DNA from: Microcyclosporella mali
Taxonomy: Eukaryota > Ascomycota > Dothideomycetes > Mycosphaerellales > Mycosphaerellaceae
DNA length: 64,000 nucleotides
Assembly (NCBI GenBank): GCA_002785985.1
Contig: NHNU01000002.1
Location: 930,001-994,000, forward strand
Direction of reading: 5' to 3'
Made by a program: the position numbers and the translations under genes. The notes under the pieces are model-generated. The model made no database searches, had not been told where the DNA came from, and saw nothing but the letters and a program-made list of their open reading frames with translations. Of this stretch, positions 52,112-63,035 are shown piece by piece (the stretch's first letter is position 1; each line of letters opens with the position of its first letter).

Positions 52112-55100
52112 ATGGAAAAAATTCAGCGTCTGCTGATCGCAAACAGGGGAGAGATCGTACGACATCGAGACCCTTTCCCAAAATAGAACAGCAGTAAAAG
52201 AAGTGACTAACCATACTTCTTAGGCTGTGAGGATCATCAAGACTGCAAAGCAACTGCAGATTCACACTATCACCATCTATACTTCCGCAGATGCCGCCTC
52301 GCTACACGTCGCTGATGCCGATGAGGCGGTTCTCGTCTCAGACATTGGCGCTTACACAGATAGTGACGAGATTATCCGCATCGCCAAATCGAAGCGATGC
52401 GACGCCATTATCCCTGGGTATGGGTTCCTGTCCGAGAATGCAGCCTTCGCACAGAGCGTGGCCGACACCGGGATGGTCTGGGTAGGACCTAGTGCTGATG
52501 CCATCAAGTCATTTGGAATAAAGCATATTGCACGCAATCTTGCAAAGGCCTCCAATGTGCCCATAGTCCCAGGAACCGAAGGTCTGGTCGAGACTGAAGA
52601 CGAAGCTCTGAAGGAGAGCGAAAGAATCGGATTTCCCGTGATCCTCAAGCTTACCGCAGGTGGTGGAGGTTCTGGTCTCATCACATGTCCTGGGCCCGAG
52701 GAGGTCACATCGGGCTTCAAGTCAGTCAAGTCGCGCGGCGAGGCTCTTTACAAAGACTCCGGTGTCTTCATCGAGCGCTACTTCCCTAAGAGCCACCATA
52801 TTGAAGTCCAGATCTTTGGAAATGGCCAAGGGAAAGCCATCACCTTCGGCGAGCGTGAATGTTCCATTCAGCGCAGGCATCAAAAGGTCATTGAAGAATG
52901 CCCCAGTCCATTCGTCGAGAAGCATCCTGGTCTAAGAGAAAAGCTTTGTAAGGCAGCAGTGAGGCTTGCTGAATTTGTGAAATATGCTTCTGCTGGCACA
53001 GTTGAATTCTTGGTGGACGACGAGACTTCCGACTTTTTCTTCCTCGAGATGAATACTCGTCTGCAAGTGGAACATCCTATCACTGAGGTGTGCTATGATA
53101 TCGACTTGGTTGAATTGATGCTAAAACAGGCTGACGCAGAACTCCTCGCGAAAGGTGGTCTGCCTGCAGCGTTCTTGGAGTCTTTGCAGAAGACGAAGCC
53201 GCTTGGGGCTGCCATCGAAGCACGCGTCTACGCTGAGAACGTTCTGCGCGATTATGCACCATCGCCGGGCCTTCTGACTGAAGTCCACTGGGAGACGCTA
53301 CACAATGCGCGTATCGATACCTGGGTGAGAACGGGACTCAGAATCTCGCCAAACTACGACCCTCTTATTGCCAAAGTGATCGATCATGCAAAGACTCGGG
53401 ACGCGGCCATCAAGGGCATGGAGCTGTTGCTCTCACGCTCGAAGGTATCCGGGCCGCCAAACAACCTCGACTTTCTTGCGAACATCATGCTTGACGAGAC
53501 CTTCCGATCAGGACGCACTATTACATCGTACCTGAAGTCCTTCCATTACCACCCAAGCATTGTAAATGTCATCTCAGCAGGGGCATATACTTTGGTGCAG
53601 GATCTTGAGGGTCGACCCACTGTCGGAAAGGGAATGTAAGTTATATACCCGGCGACAGGCAAAGACTTGACCGACTGACGGTTTTGGTAGACCTCGAAGT
53701 GGAGCTATGGACCCGATGGCTCTCGCGGTCGGCAACCTACTTGTCGGCAATCCTCGTGGCACAGAGGGATTGGAAATTACTTTATCTGGCCCGGAATTGC
53801 GGTTCACCGCTCCTGCAGTGGTTGCGCTAACAGGAGCTCCCATCGAAGCCACACTCGATGGCGACTCGTTTCCCATGTGGTCAAGGAAGCATATCAAAGC
53901 CGGTCAGAAGCTGGCAATAGGTCGGACGACTGGTGGAGGGTGCAGATCTTACTTGGCGGTCTACGGAGGATTTCCTACCATTTCAGACTATTTTGGCAGC
54001 AAAAGTACCAGCCCGATCGTTGCCATTGGAGGTTTACAAGGCAGACAACTTGCACCCGGAGACCAGCTCGGTCTCGTTAAGGAGATACCCAAGGGACTGT
54101 CAGGTCACCCAAGTCTGCCGGATCAGCTACGGCCAAGATACGTCAACAACTGGGAGATCTGTGCTCTACCCGGCCCTCATGAGGAAGGCTATTTGACTTC
54201 TGAAGATATCGAGATGCTGTACAGCACGAAATGGAAGGTATCACACAATGCGAGCAGAAGCGCCATTCGGCTTATTGGGCCAGTACCTCAATGGGCACGG
54301 CCGGATGGAGGCGAAGGAGGCTCGCATCCATCAAACCTGGTCGAATATGGTTATTCTTGTGGTTCTCTGAACTGGACAGGGGATGAAGGCTGTATTTTTG
54401 GCTTAGACTGTCCCAATTTCGGTAAGTACCCTTCATAATGTCGGACCACTGACGAATCACTGACTTTGCGCAGGCGGCTTCGCGAGCAGTGCTACAGCCA
54501 TTCGCGCAGATTGGTGGAAGCTGGGACAGCTGAAAGCGGGCGACACCCTGCTGTACAAGCGTGTAAGCCTAGAAGAGGCCCTTGGCTTACGCAAACAGGT
54601 CGATGAATACATTAAGGGTATTGCAGCAGCCATCGACACAGGCAATTTCGAGGGCGCTCCAGCGTTGCCCTCCACATTTGAGCTCTCGGGCAAATTCGAG
54701 AAGTCGGTACTTTGGGAGCGGGCTGCTACTGATGAGACACCACTGGTCCGCTATCGACAGGCTGGCGACGATTATCTGATAATCGAGTACGGAAATGAGC
54801 AATTCGACATAAACCATCGATGCAGGGCGACAGCTATGGAGAAAGCTTTACGATCGTCTGACGCACCGCCTTGGCTCAGGAATAACTTGACTACCACTGT
54901 TGGCTGCTGCACGAGCATCACCATATGTTACAACGGTGCTCAGCTACCACGCGAGAAGCTAATCGAGCACCTCAAGATCCTGGAGGATCAGATTGGTGAC
55001 CTCAGCAAGACAAAAGTGCCATGTCGAAGATTCAGACTTCCCCTATCGTTCGAGAGCAAAGAACAGACCGAGGCCACTCAGCGATACATGGAGACGCAAC

Positions 55101-56118
55101 GACCACAAGCTCCCTATCTTCCCGACAACTTGAAGTTTGTTGCCAAGAATAATGCCTTCACTCCACAGCAGCTCAAGCACAACATGCTCAACGGAGAGCT
55201 CATGGCCGTCGTTGTCGGTTTCTTCTGCGGCAATACCGTCTCTCTGCCGGTAGACCCCCGTCAACGGATGTCCTGTCCGAAAGCCAATCCATCCAGGGTC
55301 TTCACTCCTGAAGGCACGTTTGGCTGGGGAGGATCGTGCGCAAGCATCTACCCGGTCGACTCGCCTGGTGGGTACCAAATGCTCGGCCGCACAATCCCGT
55401 GCTTTGACTACTACGGCTTCAAAGAAGGGTTCGCGCCTGACAAGCCTTGGCTTTTCCAAGACTTCGACATTCTCACCTTTTACGAAGTCTCCGAGCAGGA
55501 GCTCAACCGACAACTTGGGCTTTTTCGTTCCGGCCAGTATCGATTCGAATGGGAGACTTGTGAATTCGACATGGCGGAGCACAACAAGATGCTCACAGAG
55601 ACTGCCGATGAAGTCCGTGAGATCCGCGAAGCTCAGCGTAAGGTCCAAAAGGAGATGATCCAGGCTGAGAAGGAGTCACTCGAGAAGTGGCGAGCTGAGA
55701 AGGAGAAGAATAAAGTCGACGAGGGTACGGTGGACGCTCTCCTCCAAGATCCAGCCATAACGTCGATCGAAGCGCCCGTCGATGCCAATGTAAGTTTGAT
55801 ATCCCTCGTGCCTCGATCTGTTTGCGGCATGACAGAAGCTGACAACCCGGTCCAGGTCTGGAAAGTGTCAGTGCAGGAGAAGGATGAGATTCGCCCGAAG
55901 CAGCTCGTCGTGATACTCGAGGCTATGAAGCTAGAGATCAGTGTCAACGTTCCAGAGAATCTCAAGCCTGGCAAAGCCGTCATCGAAAAGCTACTCGTAG
56001 AGCCGGTCAGTATTGACCTAATCTTTGCCCGCTGCTCCTGCAAAAGCTAATGTGATATCAGGGAGAAACCATCAGGGCTGGTGGGCGAATTGCTCTAATT
56101 CGGCATCTGGAGACATGA
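52112..56118 (+). CDS. lamA: Urea carboxylase-like multidomain biotin enzyme (LamA-type)
   Basis: Biotin-dependent multidomain enzyme, 1236 residues. Exons: 52112-52156, 52224-53635, 53691-54421, 54474-55789, 55856-56005, 56062-56118. Domains: biotin carboxylase (1-485) with RLLIANRGEI, the ATP-grasp glycine loop LTAGGGGSGL, and MNTRLQVEHP; PxpC/KipA (AHS2) from PRSGAMDPMALAVGN to about 790; PxpB/KipI (AHS1) about 850-990, with RYRQAGDDYLIIEYGN; a carboxyltransferase tail with YYGFKEGFAPDKPW; a Glu/Lys-rich helix (about 1105-1150); and a biotin carrier with Lys1193 in EAMKLE. This is the DUR1,2 urea carboxylase layout without the N-terminal amidase, so it is more likely LamA than urea amidolyase. 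The last two introns remove false C-termini. Confidence 0.9.
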
Positions 56119-56162
56119 TGAATGTTGATAACAATGTTCGTAACTTCGTGACTGACTATAAA

Positions 56163-58139
56163 TTAACCTAAGCATTGGCAGTCCTGCACGCCTCCCGGTG
56201 CAAGATTACCCAGAGAGCCGCTTAATAAACTTGGGCAGCTGGCTGCGATGGACGGGCATCTGAACATGGTTCCCCACAGCCTCTCCATCGTATACCCAAA
56301 TGGTTTTGATTCGAGCACCTTCTTCCGAGCGTCTTCGAACGCTTCACGTGCGATGCTCTTGATGCGTCGACGCGAGACGATGAACTGCCCTCTGTAGGTC
56401 AAGGATACGTCCTTACACTGCTGACCAGGATTCGATCTCTCATAGATGCCGTGCATGGCGGTGGGATTGATCAACCATCCGGACAAGTCTCCGCACTGGT
56501 CACAATCTGCACAGAAGCGGCCGACGTTTGATAAGGATAGGAATCCTGTCCTGCTGACAAAGTACTGCCGTAATCTTGTCTGCAGCCATGACGTCTCGTG
56601 TGGCTCTGCTTGGATAAACAAGGTGTGTTCTGCGAGATCGTTTTCATGGTCCAGGACATGAGTAAGGTATGTATCTGCTTCCCTCCCCGCGTTGTCCAGT
56701 GGTCGTACAGTCACTTCATCGGCGGAGTGGAAGATTTCCTGCACATTGTAACCATCTAGGTCTGGAGGTCCTTTATTGTAAAGAATGACCCGTGTCCTCA
56801 GTTCACCGAGGTTGGGAATGCGCAGAATCGAATTCATCGTATCCGCGACCTCATCCAGAGGCTCTTCGTATCGTGCCACCACAACGTCAAAGTCCCAGGT
56901 AGTGTTCGAACTTGTCGTCTGCGGATGCGGTATTGTCAGCGTCTGATGCACTACGATATAGTGCGCGATCAGGAACCAAGCGAGCCCGTGAACGAGGCAT
57001 TGGAACAAGAGCGACGTGGTTCGTTGCCAAGCCCCTGTCGATTCAGCGGTCGGTTCTGACACATCTGATGGATCAGCTGTTTGAGAGTGGTCGCGCGACA
57101 TCAATGCTGCCTTAAAATCCTCGGTGTCTTGCTCATCATACGCTCTTGCGCCATCACGTCCGAGTGTACTGCGGCTGTCGAAGGCAAGAACGATCTCATC
57201 GACATTCATTGTTGCCGCGGATGCGACAAGAAATGCAGCCCACTGGGTCCATGTCGTGGTTGTGGGTCTGGGTAGAGCCACGCTGTTGTCAAGACCAGCC
57301 ACAAAGGCCAAGAATATCGAAGAGACTACCCAGCGAACGCCCGATTTGTCTGGCCAGTCTCGTGTGTCATCGTCAATCTGCTCGATTGAAGCATTCCGAC
57401 CCAGCATGATTGCGCCAGCGACCGCGTTGACAAGGAGGAGTGGGATGCGGCCGTTCAGATGCAAATCGCCTGCATCCCAAACCTCAACCATAAGGAACGC
57501 GACAATTGCAGCTGCAATGCCCACGGCCAGGGGCAAGGCATTGTTCTCCAGGTTCAGCGTTCTCCTGAAGGACGAATCCCCACAATTGACCCTCAGCCGT
57601 CCAGCAGCCACGAGGCATAAAACGGCGGAGATAAGGATCATGCCTCCAACTGCAGTCAGTCTGCCCTCCTGGCGGACAAGGAGGTTGGCACAAATGCCCA
57701 GACTGACTCCACGGGTGATATTGTGGAGGCTCCTGGCCCAGTCTTTCGTTGGCCAAGACGATTCGCGCCTGAGCAAGACGTGCCAGTTGAGCGAGAACAC
57801 CATTACCCAGAAGATCGTGTTGCTGAGGTGTAAGAAGGACTGATATCCAAATACCAGCGCTGCGGCCACAAGGATAGCATGTAGAGCTTGAGATATTCGT
57901 GTCTTTGTATCTGGTCTGTCCAGCAATTCGTCCCGCGGTATCTTTGATTGTGTGATGATTGCAAGGCCGAGAGCGATTGTCATGTGGCTGAGTAATAGCA
58001 GCATCGGATAGTGGAAGCCATCGGTCATAAGATGTTGAGTTGTGGTAATAGTGATCGCAGCCGAGATGAGTCGTGCATGAGGAAGTCTAAGGTATCGTGC
58101 GGTGGTGCAGCTCAAGCTGCTATTTGACTCATGATCCAT
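56163..58139 (-). CDS. Multispanning membrane protein fused to DUF3431 domain
   Basis: Protein of 658 residues with two parts. Residues 1-430 hold about ten hydrophobic helices and resemble a nucleotide-sugar/triose-phosphate transporter-like (TPT) fold: ISAAITITTTQHLM, HYPMLLLLSHMTIAL, HLSNTIFWVMVFSLNW. A further helix near 415-435 (FQCLVHGLAWFLIAHYI) precedes DUF3431 (about 460-640), recognised by DVVVARYEEPLDEV, VILYNKGPPDL, the ADTYLTHVLDHENDL stretch and TLFIQAEPH. The domain is glycosyltransferase-like in appearance but its role is not known to me. Start: the ATG at 58139 is chosen; the frame runs to 58319 but the extra 60 residues are cysteine-rich and unlike the family. Convergent with lamA, 44 bp apart. 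Confidence 0.75.
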   Translation of the reverse strand: MDHESNSSLSCTTARYLRLPHARLISAAITITTTQHLMTDGFHYPMLLLLSHMTIALGLAIITQSKIPRDELLDRPDTKTRISQALHAILVAAALVFGYQSFLHLSNTIFWVMVFSLNWHVLLRRESSWPTKDWARSLHNITRGVSLGICANLLVRQEGRLTAVGGMILISAVLCLVAAGRLRVNCGDSSFRRTLNLENNALPLAVGIAAAIVAFLMVEVWDAGDLHLNGRIPLLLVNAVAGAIMLGRNASIEQIDDDTRDWPDKSGVRWVVSSIFLAFVAGLDNSVALPRPTTTTWTQWAAFLVASAATMNVDEIVLAFDSRSTLGRDGARAYDEQDTEDFKAALMSRDHSQTADPSDVSEPTAESTGAWQRTTSLLFQCLVHGLAWFLIAHYIVVHQTLTIPHPQTTSSNTTWDFDVVVARYEEPLDEVADTMNSILRIPNLGELRTRVILYNKGPPDLDGYNVQEIFHSADEVTVRPLDNAGREADTYLTHVLDHENDLAEHTLFIQAEPHETSWLQTRLRQYFVSRTGFLSLSNVGRFCADCDQCGDLSGWLINPTAMHGIYERSNPGQQCKDVSLTYRGQFIVSRRRIKSIAREAFEDARKKVLESKPFGYTMERLWGTMFRCPSIAASCPSLLSGSLGNLAPGGVQDCQCLG

Positions 58140-59661
58140 CGTAACAAATGATCGAACGCAAGGCCAGAGCAAGCGTATAGAATAGAGTGAGAAGGAATTC
58201 TTGGGGAAGTGGACGAGGAAGAAGCATGAATAGCTAACAAGGTAACAGAGGAGACGAACACAAGACACGTACAATTTTGGACATGAGGCATTGCCGCAAC
58301 CCTGCGCTGTGCCATGCACGCAGGATTGTGTAGCCTGTTTGTTCGAACAATGCTCACCGACGATGGTTATACAGTGCTGTGCCCCTTACTCACTGCTGCA
58401 GGAACTGCACGATGGTCGTATGCTTTCCACATAGGACAGAGTGACCCATAGCGCTAGGAGGCTCTGGGATGAGGCAAAGCTCTGAGTTTCACGTATTCTT
58501 CTAGGCATCAGGATTAATTTAACTTGATGAGACGCACTAGTCGTGGTACGAAATCTCGATCTCCACCTCAGTGATTTGACTCAGGGCGATGGAGTTCGAC
58601 ATCCGGTCCAGCGGCTGTGTTTGTGGTGAGGTCGAAGCGTAAAGCCCTATCCGCAGATATGCTGCCTGGTTGCTCCTCTATTGAGTTGACGCTTCCGGAG
58701 TACTGTAATAGATTTGTTGCTTCCTGCAAGGGTCCAAAGCTGACGGAAGGTCACCGAAAAAAGCTGACACTTGACACAGCCGCCTTGGGATCGTGGGCAC
58801 GATCATCTTCCCCTTTCGAACGATCGTTGGTGTTCAGCGCCTACCACAAAGTAGCGCCTGTGATCGCTATGCCGCTCACGGCCCGAAATATCACCTCCGG
58901 GCTGTGTGCGTTAGTCGCAGTGATCGCAGTGGGCATCAGACAAGGACGGGGCGACCCTTGGGAAGCATGACGCATGTGCCGCCGTTTCACCTGGGGCCGC
59001 GCGTGCAAGTAGTAGACACTCTTCCCACCTGCATGCCAACCCGCGGGTGAGTGCTGTCCATGAGTGCGTGTGAGCGCTGGTGAGAATGGGAAGAGGAAGT
59101 GAAAAGGAAGTGAAGCCTGCGATGTCAATGATGTCCGTTGTGAGCCAAGAACAGCTTACGGCCTTGGAGTAGATATGGCTTTCCGTAATCGACCTACTAA
59201 TCTGCCAAGCGCTCAATGCGGACTAGGAGGTCCACTGCAGCGACCACATCCATCTCTCGCGCCTGCTGTCTGTACTCATATCACTGACGCGATGACGACG
59301 ACGTCAACTACAACGACAACGAAAATACTGAGTGCATAGCAGTTGACCAGCTGTTTCCCTTGTCAGCTCACGCACTGCGCAGTCATTCACAGCTCACTTT
59401 CTGCCGCGTCCTTTTGACGCGGTGACCAGGTAGGTCAAACTTGCCGCGTCCCTTTCCATACAACTCTCTTCGCTTCAATCCTCACCCTGCCCATCGGTGC
59501 ATGCAAGCGTACATATACGTTATTTGTTATCTGTTCACAGGACGCTGATCTTCGTCCTACTCAGCTACTGTAATCATCGTGGTGCACAATCAGTTGGCTG
59601 GCAAGAATCTCGCCACCGTGATGGGCCGGTGACCCAGCCTTGATACGGCTGTTTCGGCGCC
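58140..59661. promoter_or_regulatory. Long divergent intergenic region DUF3431 gene/HDA1
   Basis: About 1.5 kb between outward-facing starts. No gene was seen. It contains a ten-base direct repeat at 59402-59451 and a GAC/AAC-rich stretch near 59290-59325. Confidence 0.4.
59402..59451. repeat. Direct repeat TGCCGCGTCC, two copies
   Basis: Identical TGCCGCGTCC at 59402-59411 and 59442-59451, exactly 40 bp apart, each followed by a pyrimidine run (CTTT). About 210-260 bp before the HDA1 ATG; may be a repeated factor site. Confidence 0.7.
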
Positions 59662-62121
59662 ATGGAGCAGGTTGGGGACCTTCCTATGCATGATGGCAAC
59701 TCTGGACAGATCAGGCAGTCCACAGAGGCCATCCATCAGAGCATGCCGCGAATTTCCATAACATCGGATGCGGGCATCAACGAAGAAGCTCATCTTCTGA
59801 GCGCATCCGTATTGAAAGGCGAGGGGATCAAGCGAGAAGTTGGTAGCGCCAAGTGGCCAGTCGGACCTCGAAAGGACGGCCCGAATCCTGCTAAATTCAG
59901 CAATCTCCCATACTCAACCGCACAAACTGGTCTCGTCTACGATGTTCGCATGCGATTTCACGTGGAATCTGAACCATCAGATGATGAGCTGCACCCAGAA
60001 GACCCTAGACGGATACATGCGATCTTCGAGGCCTTTGTCAGTGCTGGGCTCGCATGGCGTGAGGGTGATTCTGGTCCAGTGAACGAATACTACATGGGCA
60101 GGATCGATACGCGCCCAGTCACAAAGGAAGAAGTCCTTTTAGTCCACACAATAAACCACTGGCTCTGGGTTCAGTCACTCAGCTCAAGGAATTCTCTTGA
60201 ATTGCAGACATACGCTCAACACCCTCCGCATGCAAATGACTCGATATACTTGTCGACGAGCACGCCATTTTGTGCAGCACTCTCAGCTGGCGGTGCCATT
60301 GAAGCATGCCGAGCTGTAATTCTCGGCAAGGTCAAGAATGTCTTTGCTGTAATTCGACCTCCTGGCCACCACGCTGAGCGTGAAGATGCCAAGGGTTTCT
60401 GTTTCTTCGATAATGTCAGCATCGCCACCAAAGTCTGCCAGCGGGAATTTGGCGAAAAGTGCCGAAAGGTCTTTGTTCTTGACTGGGATGTGCACCATGG
60501 GAATGGAATTCAACAAGCTAATTACGACGATCCCAATGTATTGTACGTCTCTCTTCACGTGCACAAGCGTGGAAACTTCTATCCCGAGATGTCATATCGA
60601 GACAACAGGCTAAGGTACGGCGACCATTTGCACTGCGGCGAAGGCGCTGGCCTGGGCAAGAATGTCAACATTCCTTGGACTCGTCAAGGTATGGGCGACG
60701 CCGACTACCTCTATGCTTTTCAGCAAGTCGTTATGCCCATCGCTACTGAATTTGACCCGGACCTGGTCATAATCGCTGCTGGTTTTGATGCTGCAGAAGG
60801 CGACATGCTTGGCGGGTGCCAAGTCACACCCACGGGGTATGCTCATATGACGCATATGCTCATGTCTTTAGCAGGTGGGAAGGTAGCCGTCTGCTTGGAG
60901 GGGGGCTACAATCTTGAATCAATTGCTCGCTCGGCCTGTGCTGTCGGAAGAACACTGATGGGCGAGCCACCGGACAGGCTGGAGAATACAGTCCCCACCA
61001 ATTCTGCTGTCGACGATGTGAAGCTGGTCTTGCGACAGCAAAGTCGATTTTGGGGATGCCTATATCCGAAGGATCTCTCAACACGTTTGGCAGGACCTCT
61101 CCACGGTGTCAGAATGCACAACGTGGTTCGTCAATGGCAGGCAGAAACTTTGTTCGATGAGCATGGAATGACGCCGCTCTTCATCCACCGAGAGCATCTC
61201 GCCAAGGAATTCGAGAACCAGGTCCTGGCAACGTGAGTCGCCGAGCAAATCCGACATGTTCCACCAGACTGACATCTCATAGGCCAAATTACGCAGATGG
61301 TCGACCTTTGCTAGTCATCCTCCACGACCCTCCGGAAGTGCTCGCGTCCCCTGATCCCCGTACAGGCAAAATCGAGCTACATAACACTTGGCTGGTGAGT
61401 ACCTTGAAATTACTGTGCTGCTATCAGCGAGCAGCTAGCTGACGTGAACACGCCAAAGACTGATATTGTCAAGACCTACGTGGATTGGGCGGCCAAACAA
61501 GGATTTGCAGTCATCGATGTGAATCTGCCGCGACACGTGCCTGACTACAATGTTGACCGCCATGAATATGAAGAGGTTGACAGTGTTGAACACCGAACGA
61601 AGGAGGCTACACAGCTCTTGACATACCTCTGGGACAATTACGTGGAACTGAGCGACTCTACACACGTCTTCCTCATGGGAACGAACATCGGCCACGGTGC
61701 GATCCTGGGCTTTGTCAAAGGCCATGAAGAACGAGCTCAGCGACTGATTACGAAAGCAATTTCATTTGTGAAAGATGTTTCTTTGATGTCTTGCAAATCG
61801 CCCACGAATGACCGACTGCCGAACTGGTACTACGATCACTCGCTGGTCGTTGTATCAAGCGAGCACAGCTACTGGACCTCTGATTTAGTCCGCCGGCCCA
61901 AGCGACGATTTGGCAACGTCTCCAGAAGTGACAAGGTGTCTATCAGCGATATGTTGGTCGAGCAGCAAGACAAGATCTTTCAAACCTTGTTGGCTGAGAC
62001 TAAGGATTGGGAAGAGCCCAAAGCTCAAAGCGACGACGAGATGGACACCAGCGATGAGACGCCAACAGCACGACCTCAGCCGCCCAGCAATTTTGCGCTG
62101 TCCGCGGCTCCTGTCTCGTGA
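59662..62121 (+). CDS. HDA1: Class II histone deacetylase Hda1
   Basis: Zinc-dependent deacetylase of histones H3/H2B that represses transcription in a complex with Hda2/Hda3-type partners. Three exons: 59662-61232, 61283-61394, 61435-62121, giving 789 residues. The deacetylase domain spans about 95-430: RPPGHHAERED (His236-His237), metal ligands Asp276 and His278 in DWDVHHGNG, Asp376 in AAGFDAAEGD, and LEGGYN. The Arb2-like domain follows the first splice (NYADGRPLLVILHDPPEV), with WAAKQGFAVIDVNLPRHVPDY and FLMGTNIGHGAILG. The acidic tail is disordered. The second intron is only 40 nt (GTGAGT...GCAG), but it is the only splice that keeps frame and rebuilds LADVNTPKTDIV. Confidence 0.94.
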
Positions 62122-63035
62122 CCAATGCCGTCGTCGACAGCCGGTCCCCGATGAGCATTTAGCGCTCTCGCCGAAACCATAGTCTGTGTATTGTCCGACA
62201 CATCGTATGGAGCACAAACTTGCCACGAAATCGGACCTTACGAAACGGTGTTTGTCCCCAACGTTATGAGAAGTGCGAAACAACGGCGCAGGACAAATCG
62301 AGCCCACCGCATCACATATTTCCGAGTATTGAGGGCACTTTGATCAAGATCTGTGCCTGACTGTGCGTGTTCGCGGCAGGAATCATATTAGGTGGCGCAA
62401 AGTAGACGGAGCGAGCTCAATGTTGCCTGGATCGCTGTCAAAGCCGCAACGTGCCGCTGCAGTCCTGCAGATTAGTCGAGTTGCGAGAGCAAGAAGATAC
62501 TGCTGTAATATAGTCCTAGCCGCAATACCTGAACTGCACTATGGAACTCGTCTAAAAGCGCGACCCAACAGCTCCATGAACCGCTGATGAGCACTTCACC
62601 TTCTGCTAGGCTTCCTTTCAAGTCCTCCGGAGACGAATACTAGATGTGGCTGTTGACTTCCGTGATGGCAGCCACATAATGCACTCCTTTACTTCCTCGC
62701 ATGTGCACTTCGAGTGCTTAGACAGGCTGAATTTCTGCTTTGCAGCCATGGATCAGACTCTTTGGCATTTTGAGCAGGCTTCCGTCGAGCAGAGCAGAGT
62801 GATGAGTGTACAGAGAAGAGAAAAGGAGTGGTCCAGGGGTTACAGATCCGATCTGACTGGCTCGGAAGCTGCCGGAGCTAGCGAATGTGCGAGTGCCTGA
62901 AAGATGCAGTCCGACCCTCTTCTTACTTGCATGTGCTCTTCATTGCTGTCCTAACGCGTATTCGCCAATTGCCCGCAATGGTGAAGCACGATCAAGTAAT
63001 TCCAACCACAAGATGATCGCTGCCGACTCCCCACG
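62122..63035. promoter_or_regulatory. Intergenic region HDA1/MDM10
   Basis: About 910 bp in a same-strand gap. No supported gene; short frames are unlike protein. Confidence 0.35.

Noticed and set aside
58139..58319. 60-residue N-terminal extension of the DUF3431 fusion
   Set aside because: Cys-rich and unlike the family; a good ATG at 58139 precedes the conserved membrane region.
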